NCBI GenBank assembly: GCA_905221605.1
Contig: CAJNDS010000224.1
Location: 1,153,085-1,217,084, forward strand
Source of the DNA: Symbiodinium natans
Lineage: Eukaryota > Sar > Dinophyceae > Suessiales > Symbiodiniaceae
Direction of reading: 5' to 3'
Length of the DNA: 64,000 nucleotides
Position numbers and translations under genes: made by a program. Below the pieces are notes generated by a model. The model did not search any database. It was not told the origin of the DNA and saw nothing but the letters and a program-made list of their open reading frames with translations. Below, in pieces: positions 41,410-49,916 of the stretch (the first letter of the stretch is position 1; every line of letters starts with the position of its first letter).

Positions 41410-41767
41410 GTAAGAGCTCCAAACCTATGTTTTCGTCGGCTGCTACTAGAAGCACCTTTTTGTTTGTGCGTTCTTAGGCAACCTGCAAGACAAGTAGGCT
41501 TTGGGTTTCTTACGGCAGGGTTTAGGGCCGAGGTTAGGGTTTAGGGTTGAGATCTAAGGTTTGGGGTTTCAGGGTTGAGGTTTAGGGGTTTAACCTGAGG
41601 CTTTAGAGTCCAGGGCTCAGGGTTTATTGAGCTCAGGGTTTGGGGACAAAGGTTCTGGATTTCGGGATCCATGTTTGCTGCTCCCTAGCAGGAAGTGAGG
41701 GGATGTGGATCGTCTAGGAATGCCCAGAACCCTGGGAGGATCCGAAAAGCAGAGCCCCCAAATCGTA

Positions 41768-41935
41768 CCCCCCCTAAACCCTAAACCCTAAACCCTAAAC
41801 CCTAAACCCTAAACCCTAAACCCTAAACCCTAAACCCTAAACCCTAAACCCTAAACCCTAAACCCTAAACCCTAAACCCTAAACCCTAAACCCTAAACCC
41901 TAAACCCTAAACCCTAAACCCTAAACCCTAAATCT
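41768..41935. repeat. (CCCTAAA)n tract
   Basis: About 24 perfect copies. Confidence 0.95.
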
Positions 41936-41989
41936 AAAGGGCTGTCGCCCACAGCCGGGCACGCCCACCAGCAGCAGGACAACGGCAGC

Positions 41990-42043
41990 AAGCACAGCAG
42001 CAACGACAACAACAACAACAACAACAGCAGCAGCAGCAGCAGC

Positions 42044-42084
<41 letters not shown>

Positions 42085-42222
42085 GCGACGGCGCGCCAAC
42101 GAAGCCTCGATGATGCCACCCTGGCCCCCCACAAAACAACGGCGCGCGCGCGCGCGCGCGCGCGCGGGCACTGGTGCTTTTTCTGCGCGCGCGCGCGCGC
42201 GCGCCCGCGCGCGCGCGCGTGT
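41990..42222. repeat. CAA/CAG trinucleotide array and CG dinucleotide arrays
   Basis: CAACAGCAG/CAACAA units at 41990-42085 could encode Asn/Ser, Gln or Thr/Ala runs depending on frame. In the Asn/Ser frame KRRRANEASMMPPWPP follows. Two (GC)n runs flank 42160-42185. Whether it is an exon is open. Confidence 0.8.
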
Positions 42223-42282
42223 GTGCCATGTTATGGAGTTGTGCCAGCATCCTTCGAAATCCTGCCGCCGCCCGAAACCCTT

Positions 42283-42930
42283 TCCGTATCCACTGATGCT
42301 GCTGATGCTCGCCCCCCGGTTTTTTAAAGAGAAACGAAGCCTCGATGATGCGCGCCCTGGCCCCCCGCCCGGCCGCGCATCATGAGCATCAGCGGCTCCG
42401 GCCTCCAGGCATGCATGGCTTATAGGAGCATATGCCGGCCTCAAAACGGAAATGTCCGTAACAGCACGAAAACCACGGTATTTACAGCGATTTCTGTGTT
42501 TTCCAAGCTCTCAGCCGCATCCGAAACCCAAAACCCAACCCGCTGATGCTCATGATGCGCGCTCTTGTGGGGGTCCTTTGCGGTGCCAATGCCACCCAAA
42601 AAACATCAGCAACGCGTATTTGGCCAAAATTGAAAAAGAGAGTCGATGATGCTCTCCGGGGTCGTTTTTGGGACCCCCCATGGGGCACCCAAAAAATGCC
42701 TCCAGGAGCCCAAATTCGGTGGCAAATAGCGCGTTTTTCGCGATAAAAATTGTACCTGAAAATTGATGCCCTTCGGGGGCCGCATTTGGGGCCGGATGTT
42801 GGGGAGCCAACCGGGTCGGCGGCTTAGCCGGCCCCCGTCATAGCTTGGCGCCTAACGGCGTCGGACCACGGGCGTGCCCGGATTTAAGAGCCTCCGGCTC
42901 AAGCCGCCGACCCCGCTGGAGCATAGTTGA
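42283..42930. repeat. Short dispersed and inverted repeats around GATGCTCATGATGCG
   Basis: AACGAAGCCTCGATGATGC occurs at 42098 and 42332. GCATCATGAGCATCAGCGG (42378-42397) is the inverse of CGCTGATGCTCATGATGCG (42541-42559). A GC-rich pair GGGTCGGCGGCTTA (about 42811) and TCAAGCCGCCGACCCC (about 42899) could form a hairpin. No gene is recognised. Confidence 0.6.
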
Positions 42931-43064
42931 GAGGTCTAATCCCGCTCGCATGGCTCGAAGATCATACCAGCCTGCTCGGCAGAGTTCTGTGTTCACCCGC
43001 ACAGCGTAAACAGGCGGTTCAGCACAGGGGGGTAGGGGCGCCCTCAGCAAAATCAGCGTTTTCG

Positions 43065-43225
43065 GCCACCCCCCCCCCCCCCCCCCCCCCACCCCCCCCC
43101 CCCCCCACCCACCCCCCCCCCAACCCCCCCCCCCACCCCCCCCTCCAAACCCTAAACCCTAAACCCTAAACCCTAAACAACCCTAAACCCTAAACCCTAA
43201 ACCCTAAACCCTAAACCCTAAACCA
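43065..43225. repeat. C-rich homopolymer tract and (CCCTAAA)n
   Basis: About 80 bp of C with rare A/T, then about 11 CCCTAAA units (43146-43225). Confidence 0.95.
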
Positions 43226-43302
43226 CAGTTGGGTCATTTTTAGGAACCCTCAAGCGGATCTACTTGGTGGATCCTCCCAGTAGCCTGGGTGCCCATACAG
43301 AT

Positions 43303-43438
43303 AGGGTTTAGGGTTTAGGGTTTAGGGTTTAGGGTTTAGGGTTTAGGGTTTAGGGTTTAGGGTTTAGGGTTTAGGGTTTAGGGTTTAGGGTTTAGGGTTT
43401 AGGGTTTAGGGTTTAGGGTTTAGGGTTTAGGGTTTAGG
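43303..43438. repeat. (TTTAGGG)n tract
   Basis: About 19 perfect copies in the orientation opposite to 43146-43225, with a 77 bp spacer between the two. Confidence 0.95.
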
Positions 43439-43841
43439 GAGATTTTTCGTCCCTGGCCGGGACTTAGGGAATCAAGGTCCCTAGGTTCGATGCCGAGCCC
43501 TGCCCCTACGACGAATTGCTTAAGAACCGCCGAAAATTCAGAAAGTGTTTTTTCTTATAAGGGTAATGTAGGGATTAGTATTGTCTATTTCTTGGGTGCC
43601 CTTAAGCAAATGGTAGCCTACGGGGCCCTTTTGGATTCAGGCAACGGGCTTTGGGGTTCAGGGTTTTAGGATTATACTTGGAGGTTGGTGCGGGTAGTTG
43701 TATTTGGGGCAGCAAAGAGGGCAGCCGTAGTTAAGAGCTGGTGCGCAGCCTTGCTTGGAGGGACTCCTGCAACCTGTCGCACGACATCAACCTGTCAGGA
43801 CAAGAATCCCGATGCTTCCTAGTCCTAAGCCCTACTTCTAG

Positions 43842-43950
43842 GCAGCCCAGTGGTGCCCTTTGCCCTTGTTTTGGTTCTGGGGTTCCCTTATAAAGTATCC
43901 AACCCCAAAAAGGGGTGCCCTTATTATGACATGGTTGCTGGGCTACTAAG
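43842..43950 (+). mobile_element. F4 introner, short complete copy
   Basis: GCAGCCCAGTGGTGCCCTTT ... ACATGGTTGCTGGGCTACTAAG, about 109 bp, GC...AG, no telomere-like insert. Useful as the reference form of the family. The flanking DNA is not clearly coding. Confidence 0.8.
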
Positions 43951-44069
43951 ACTTGCATCTACCCATGGAATTTGAAGTATGGGGGGGTACAGTAGGGTGC
44001 TTAAGTTTGAAGGCTCAGGACTCTGGGGTTTCAGACCCTGAGCCTAAACCCAAAACACTATACCCTATA

Positions 44070-44460
44070 CCCCTAAGCCCTAAACCCTAAACCCTAAACC
44101 CTAAACCCTAAACCCTAAACCCTAAACCCTAAAACCTAAACCCTAAACCCTAAACCCTAAACCTAAACCCTAAACCCTAAACCCTAAACCCTAAACCCGC
44201 CTGCAAATCTCCTCCAAAAGCACAAAGGTCTGCACTTCTGGCCCGCCGCGTTGCAAGTCCAAGACTCCTGACGGCAGTGTTTTCGGGTTCGGGTTTAGGG
44301 TTTAGGGTTTAGGGTTTGGGGTTTGGGGTTTCGGGTTTAGGGTTGAGGGTTGAGGGTTTAGGGTTTAGGGTTTAGGGTTTAGGGTTCAAGGTTTAGGGTT
44401 GAGGGTTTAGGGTGTAGAAGGGTGTAGGGTTTAGGGTTTAGGGTGTAGGGTTTAGGGTTA
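44070..44460. repeat. Opposed telomere-like tracts
   Basis: CCCTAAA at 44070-44200, then TTTAGGG/TTTGGGG/TTGAGGG at 44290-44460, separated by about 95 bp of single-copy DNA. Confidence 0.9.
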
Positions 44461-44539
44461 AGGATCTGAAACCCCAGAGCCCCCAAGCCCAACGGCTTTT
44501 GTTATATGAAATGTTTGTTTGCAAGGGCAATGAAGGGAC

Positions 44540-45666
44540 AACATCAGGGAGCCTTGAAAGAAACCTTCGACGTGATGTGGAAGCTTTCCGAAAAAAGGGA
44601 TCTTCAAGCAGCGGCCCTCGCTGACTTTCGTCGGAAACCCACACATCGTTAGCAGGAGGATTTTGCGGCCCTCTCTCCCGGCGTGAACCCTAAACCCTAC
44701 ACCCTAGAACGTTCCTAGCTTATCGCTCCCCGTCGCGCCGTTTGCAGAGTCAGGAACTCGACATGACGCGAGCGGCAGCTGTAGCAGCTTGGTTGCAGCT
44801 GTACAGGGTTTAGGGTTAGGGTTTGGGGTTTGGGGTTTGGGGTTTGGGGTTTAGGGTTTAGGGTTTAGGGTTTAGGGGTGGTGCTTCACAAGCCTGTCGC
44901 GTGAGTGGGGGTTGGTTTTACATGGGTGCAACACAAGTAGTGCAGTGCCTGGGCGCTAGGAGGTTCAAGGGTAGTTATTCACAAGTGCACGTAACCCATT
45001 TATCAGCCCCTTAAGTACCCTAACGGGGTTCTAAGTGGGATATAAGTACAGGTAGAATTTGGGTTACGAAGTACCATGAACCTCCAAGTATGACCCTTAG
45101 CATGCCCAGTGGCTTCTGTCTCACGCAGCACAGCAGCAGCACCGACCAAGACTTAGCGCAGCCTTAGATTTCATTAAGTACTTGGAGGTTCATGGTACTT
45201 AGTAACCCAACTATAAGTGTACTTATAACCCAATCATCACCCTATGAGGGTACTTAAGGGTCTTATAGGTGGGTTATAGCTGCACTTATAATCGGGCTCT
45301 CAGTACCCTAAACCCTAAACCCTAAACCCTAAACCCTAAACCCTAAACCCTAAACCCTATAACTGCACTGATAACTGGTCACTAAATACCCTGAACCTCC
45401 AAGTACCGAGAATCACTCATCCTCTTGGCCGACACCAGTTTTGGCAGCACGATCATTGCATCATGGTGGTGAGCCGTTTAGGGTTTAGGGTTTAGGGTTT
45501 AGGGTTTAGGGTTTAGGGTTTAGGGTTTAGGGTTTAGGGTTTAGGGCTTAGGGTTTAGGGTTTAGGGTTTAGGGTTTAGGGTTCATGTCCTAGTCTCTTC
45601 ACTTCAGGCAATTGTGCAGAACTTCGCTCAAGCTGCATCAGGTCAGTCCGTTGCAGCCCTGCGATG
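44540..45666 (+). CDS. Second PilJ-like gene, 3' part (possibly degenerate)
   Basis: 44548-44640 reads ETFDVMWKLSEKRDLQAAAL and is followed by CAG GAG GAT, QEDFAALSPG. This parallels ETFDFITAALRLSEDAQ...QEDY in the first gene (33640-33930). Further exons: about 44740-44805 (SQELDMTRAAAVAAWLQLY), 45101-45184 (HAQWLLSHAAQQQHRPRLSA, LDFIKYL), 45404-45468 (YRESLILLADTSFGSTIIAS) and 45608-45666 (AIVQNFAQAASGQSVAALR, stop). The join 45184/45404 across an F1 element is exact. An in-frame TAG lies between FRRKPTHR and QED unless a small intron is removed there. Only a fragment of the domain is visible. Confidence 0.5.
44960..45100 (+). mobile_element. F1 introner
   Basis: GAGGTTCAAGGGTAGTTATT ... 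AAGTACCATGAACCTCCAAG, then TATGACCCTTAG as acceptor side before the exon at 45101. No telomere-like insert. Confidence 0.75.
45185..45403 (+). mobile_element. F1 introner, GA-AG intron with nested (CCCTAAA)n
   Basis: Starts GAGGTTCATGGTACTTAGTA right after TAC TTG and ends CTGAACCTCCAAG right before TAC CGA. Removing it joins FIKYL to YRESLILLADTSF in phase 0. About 8 CCCTAAA units (45303-45358) lie between the halves, and the right half follows them. Confidence 0.85.
45476..45585. repeat. (TTTAGGG)n tract
   Basis: About 15 heptamers in the intron between exons 45404-45468 and 45608-45666, opposite in orientation to the tract inside the F1 element upstream. Confidence 0.95.
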
Positions 45667-45689
45667 ACGCGACACGCCCTGGCATCAGT

Positions 45690-47908
45690 ATGTCGGCTAT
45701 TCTCCGGGTGTGTGTCCTTTCCTTCGTTTCAAGACCTGGTTGTTTGCCAACTAGTGCATTTCGCCTGTCCACTGAGACGGCAGAGGCGGAAGCCGGAAGC
45801 TCTGAGATCCACGGCAGCAACCTTCGGGCAGAAGAAGGAGAAGAAGTGACAAGCCTAAGGCTCTCTGGCGAGGCTTCCCTGACCCAATCTCTCGCCACCG
45901 CCGAGCCCGCCTCAGAACCCGAAACTGCCGAAAATGGCGCCCCAGCTGATGAGTGCGAGAGGCCGCTGAGGATCCTGGAGAAGCAGGTGGTCGCCTTCTG
46001 CCGGGAGCTTCAGCCCTTGCTGAAGAGTGGCGCGTTCAAATGGCTGACGTACGTCACCGACGTCGACTCAACGGACATGGCAATGAAGATCATGCATGCC
46101 TCTATATTCCCTTTGGGAATCATTTTTTCATTTTTAGTTCTTATGTAATACCCAAGAGGATATTAACAATATTATTTTTATTAAGGTTCTAAGGGGAGTG
46201 TAGGCCTTTCGCTGGGGCAAGCGCGATGCCTCCCACGGCCTGCTCTTCACAAATCGGTCCTTCCATGACAAAAACTCCACGCTGCTGCTCTGGAGCGGCG
46301 TCCGCCCAGAGTCACGGGCTCGGTGCTGCAAGGCCCTAAATACGTACATGCTGCACGCTGGCAGCAACGACGACCTGCAGACGCCCTTCGGGCGACTCAT
46401 CGAAGAGACAAGAGATCGACATGGCGATCTCCTTGGAGGCTGCACGTGGCCTCAGAAACTAGGTAGGCCCTTTGGGATATTTTGTATGTTCCCTTATATT
46501 TGGGCTGAAGAGGATCATAGTCCGGAATATTCTTCAGGGGGTTTCAATGGCCTAGGAAAGAGCCGATCTGGCAGACGGCCTCCGATGCTGTGGTGTGGCG
46601 CAATGGCGACGCCCTTGTTCCTTGGCAGCCCGGTGGTACCCTTTTCCCTTTTTGTTGGGTTCAAGTTTCCCTCAAAAAGTAACCAGCCCCATAAAGGGTG
46701 CCCTTATTTATAATGTGGTTGCTGGGGCTACCGAGGTCCGATTCTTGGTCAACAAGTCGCTGGTCAAAGAGACGTGGACCCTGCGGGAAAGCATCTTCTA
46801 TCGCGCGGAGCTCCCCGTTTTGGCCAAATACCCACCCGCTCAGGGCTTCAGGGTCCTGAATCTTCACAAAGAGGTTCGATGCCTCCACCTGATGCCGATC
46901 ATCCGCCACAAGATCGAGCAAAACGGGCTCTTGGATGCTTGGCGGCAGGTGAAGACTTTCTCATGCGTGGACACCACGGGCGAGCTGCAGGAAGACCTGG
47001 AGGATTTGGACAGCAAGGCTCTGGAGTTCCTGAAGCCAGGGGAGCAGGTGAAGCGCGAATGCGCCATGAGCTCTTTGACAGCGGCCGTATACCAGCAGTG
47101 CCGTGCCCAAGGCCATGTCGACTTTGAGTTCTTTGAGACCGCGGCAAGGCAATTCCCGACAGACTACAGTCCGGACATTGAGAGCCTGCGACTGCCGGAT
47201 CTCGTGAGGGATCGCCCGCAGCTCCTCCTGATCCTGCCTGACGTCATGGAGATGTTTGACACCACTATCTCATCCGAGTTGTGCCTGGCGCAGTTTGCGG
47301 ACCAAAGCATCAAGGCAAGGCTAGATGCAAACCTGCTGCACCAAGCCTGTCGGGAAGCCCACGCAGCACTGCCGAAACTCCGGCAGGACCTGGCTGTTGG
47401 CTCCCTCCAGGTCCGCATAGCTGCTGTTAAGGTCCTGGGAGCCATGGGCAAAGAGGCAGTGGGAGCACTGCCGGAGCTGCAGAATGTTTTCAGGGGCTCC
47501 AAGTCGCCGTTTGTCCGTGGAGCTGCCGCTACAGCCTTGGGGGCCATTGGCAAAGAGGCAGCGGGAGCAGTTGTGCCAGAGCTGCGGCAAGCCCTCAAAG
47601 ACTCCAACGCGAATGTCCGCGCAGGTTCCGCTCAGGCCTTGTGGGCCATGGGCAAAGAGGCAGTGGGAGCAATGCCGGAGCTGCAGTATGCCCTCAGAGA
47701 CTCTGAGTGGCTTGTCCGCGCAGCCGCCGCGATGGCTCTGGGGTCCATGGGCAAGGAGGCAGTGGGAACAGTGCCGGAGCTGCAGAACGCCTTGCAAGAC
47801 TTGCATGAGGGTGTCCGTGCTGCTGCTGCCAGGGCCCTGAGCGCCATTGGCAAAGAGGTAGCGGGAGCCGAGCCCGAGCTGCGCGAGGCCGTCAACGACA
47901 CCAGCTAA
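45690..47908 (+). CDS. HEAT-repeat protein with in-frame stop in the last repeat
   Basis: Exon 1 from ATG 45690 to 46097 starts MSAILRVCVLSFVSRPGCLP, Ser/Arg-rich without acids, perhaps a mitochondrial targeting peptide, followed by an acidic linker. Exon 2 (46204-46462) reads AFRWGKRDASHGLLFTNRSF ... LLGGCTWPQKL. Exon 3 (46556-46624) reads EPIWQTASDAVVWRNGDALV. Exon 4 (46736-47908) reads VRFLVNKSLVKETWTLRESI, then an uncharacterised part, then EZ-HEAT repeats of about 33-35 residues from 47380 (VRIAAVKVLGAMGKEAVGAL, VRGAAATALGAIGKEAAGA and so on). Five are complete. The sixth begins (PELREAVNDTS), hits TAA at 47906-47908, and continues in frame as NVRKAAGKALDEIGFL up to TGA 48029. Such repeats usually form a protein-binding scaffold. 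The upstream domain is not recognised. Confidence 0.7.
46098..46203 (+). mobile_element. F5-like introner, GC-AG
   Basis: GCCTCTATATTCCCTTTGGG ... AAGAGGATATTAACAATATT ... AAGGTTCTAAGGGGAGTGTAG. Keeps phase 0 between ATC ATG CAT and GCC TTT CGC. No telomere-like insert. Confidence 0.7.
46463..46555 (+). mobile_element. F5 introner, complete short copy
   Basis: GTAGGCCCTTTGGGATATTT ... GAAGAGGATCATAGTCCGGA ... TTTCAATGGCCTAG. Ends are inverted (TAGGCC/GGCCTA). The frame fits only if one extra G is kept between CTAG and GAAAG. Confidence 0.8.
46625..46735 (+). mobile_element. F4 introner, complete short copy
   Basis: GCAGCCCGGTGGTACCCTTT ... TGGTTGCTGGGGCTACCGAG, about 111 bp. The frame between VVWRNGDALVPW and VRFLVNKSL again needs one extra G. 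Confidence 0.85.
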
Positions 47909-47909
47909 A

Positions 47910-49916
47910 ATGTTCGCAAAGCCGCCGGAAAGGCTCTTGATGAGATTGGTTTTTTGCGGGTCTCTCGTGAGTGCCGCGATTTCGTGTACGGATCATCTAC
48001 GAGACATACAAGGCATTCAATGCAGACATGAAGAAGGAGGCCTACTTAGCCATGACGAGTGATGGCGGATGTGAGAAGGCGTCAAAATCCTGCGTTCCCC
48101 AGCGTTGTCGCCAGCAGTTTAGCCTTAATGTCCTCGAAAGAAGAAGGAAGTATGCACTTCCATATCATCTGGATGATCAAGAAGAAAATCAAGATCGTTC
48201 AGAAACAGAAAGGCATGGCGTAGCACGGCCTTCGTGAATGCATTCTCTTACGGCTCTCTTTGACGCTTTGCGTCACCATCTGGCACAAGTGTAAGTGTCA
48301 CGTGCGTTGGTACACCCTACTTGCGCAAGTAGATGGTAAGACCAACCCTAGACCCTAAACCCTAAACCCGAAGCCCTAAACCCTAAACCCTAAACCCTAA
48401 ACCCTAAACCCTAAACCCTAAACCCTAAAGTTGCGAGGAAACTCAGTGGATCAGCACGCCTGATGCAGCGGCATCTTCCACAGGCTCACGAGGGATGTAG
48501 AGGGCTTCGGGCACCCATCCTGGCAGATTTTCGGAACCATCCAGGCCCCGAACAATCGAGAAAGAATGATGCCTACCCTAAACCCCAATCCCCGATCCAC
48601 AATCCGCATAGAGGCTACTATCGGTCTGGGGAGTGTTCAGGTTTGGTGTTGAAACTTCTGGTGCCCTCGTTTTGTTGGTCTTCACACAGGGTTACAACTG
48701 TGAAGAGACAGGTGACGCTTGCCAGAGAAAGCTCCCTGGTTCTTAGTAGGGAATGAGGCAATTAGGGCCCTATATATACCCTTGAAGGGATTACATCGGG
48801 TACCTCATTCCCAGGGTTTGTGGAGTTTGGGGTTCGGGCTTTCAGGCCACTGGAGGTGTTTGAGATTAGGATATTGCACTTACACCACGGAGGTATTACG
48901 GGTAGCTGAGAGATTCTGAAGAAGTGAAGGCTGTACTATACTCGTAGATTCTGGTTCACCCCCCCACCCCCCCCCCCCCTCCCAGAGTTGTTAACTCTTC
49001 AGCCGTCGATCTGATCTTTTTCAACCTAGCGAAGTGCTTGAAACTTAAACCCTCAAGCCTCAGCCCTACACACTAAATGTCCCCGCCGTATGCCGTGGCG
49101 ACTCGGCAGGGTTCTCCTCAGATGAGTCTTCCGTGGAGAACAGGACCCTCCTGCTGCCAGCCGGGAGGTTGCTCGCGGTCTTGTATCGGGTTTAGGGTTT
49201 GGGGTTTCGGGTTAGGGTGCAGGGCGATTTACCTTGAGAACCCCTAAACCCTGAACCCAAAAACCTGAAGCCCAAAACCTACTTAATGCGTGGTTCCACC
49301 TCTTCCCCAAAAGGCTTTAGTTGCAGCCAGACGTCTCACTTGCGGGGTGTGGGACAACCTGGGTCTTCAGCCAGGGGGTTTTGGGGTTTGGGTTCTGGGT
49401 TTTGTGGACCCTAAACCTAAACTAAACCCTAAACCCTCAACCCTCAACCCTCAACCCTCAACCCTAAACCCTAAACCCTACAGTTTCATGAGGGGTCCTT
49501 TTCAGCGCTTGTTTATTTCAGAAGGGGTTTGAGCAGAGCCTAGGCACACGGAGGTGGCTCCAACCAAGCAGCCTTAGGGCTTAGGGTTTGGGGTTTACAA
49601 CCCGAAGCCCTGACGTTCAACCGCCCTAAACCCTGGATCCTAATTCCTATAGATCCTAAACCACCCTAAACCCTAGACCCTAAACCCTAATCCCGAGCCC
49701 TAAGCCCTCAGCCCTAAGGTCTAATTCTGATCTTTCATGGCCTACTGAATACGGTATCCCTCCCCCCTGGGCGCGGGGGGGGGGGGGATTTAGGGTTCGG
49801 CATGAGGGTTTAGGGTTTAAAGCTAAACCAGCCTTAAACCCTAAACCTGAACCCCTAAAACTGCCCCAAAAACCTTTACCAATCCTCGGGTGCTCGGCAT
49901 AAAAGCCCCCTTACAG
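47910..49916. other. Intergenic or 3'/5' flanks, tracts and one exon-like island
   Basis: 48345-48430 (CCCTAAA)n; F3 copy at 48739-48813; a C run at 48959-48980; exon-like island at 49093-49188 (GFSSDESSVENRTLLLPAGR, LLAVLYR) that could be upstream in the RRM gene; degenerate CCCTCAA/CCCTAAA at 49405-49480; G run near 49775. No other supported gene. Confidence 0.5.
48739..48813 (+). mobile_element. F3 element, shortened right end
   Basis: GTTCTTAGTAGGGAATGAGG ... GATTACATCGGGTACCTCATTCCCAG. It lacks the last CTACTAAGAAC of the family. Confidence 0.7.

Noticed and set aside
41990-42444. Long minus-strand ORF with poly-Leu/Val/Cys
   Set aside because: Arises from reading the CAA/CAG and CG arrays antisense; no independent support.
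43480-43505. GGTTCGATGCC as a tRNA T-arm
   Set aside because: No matching acceptor stem or anticodon arm around it.
46774-47127. Alternative frame of 117 codons in the HEAT gene (DPAGKHLLSRGAPRF)
   Set aside because: It is what canonical splicing of the two preceding introners would give, but it stops at 47127 while the other frame carries clear HEAT repeats.
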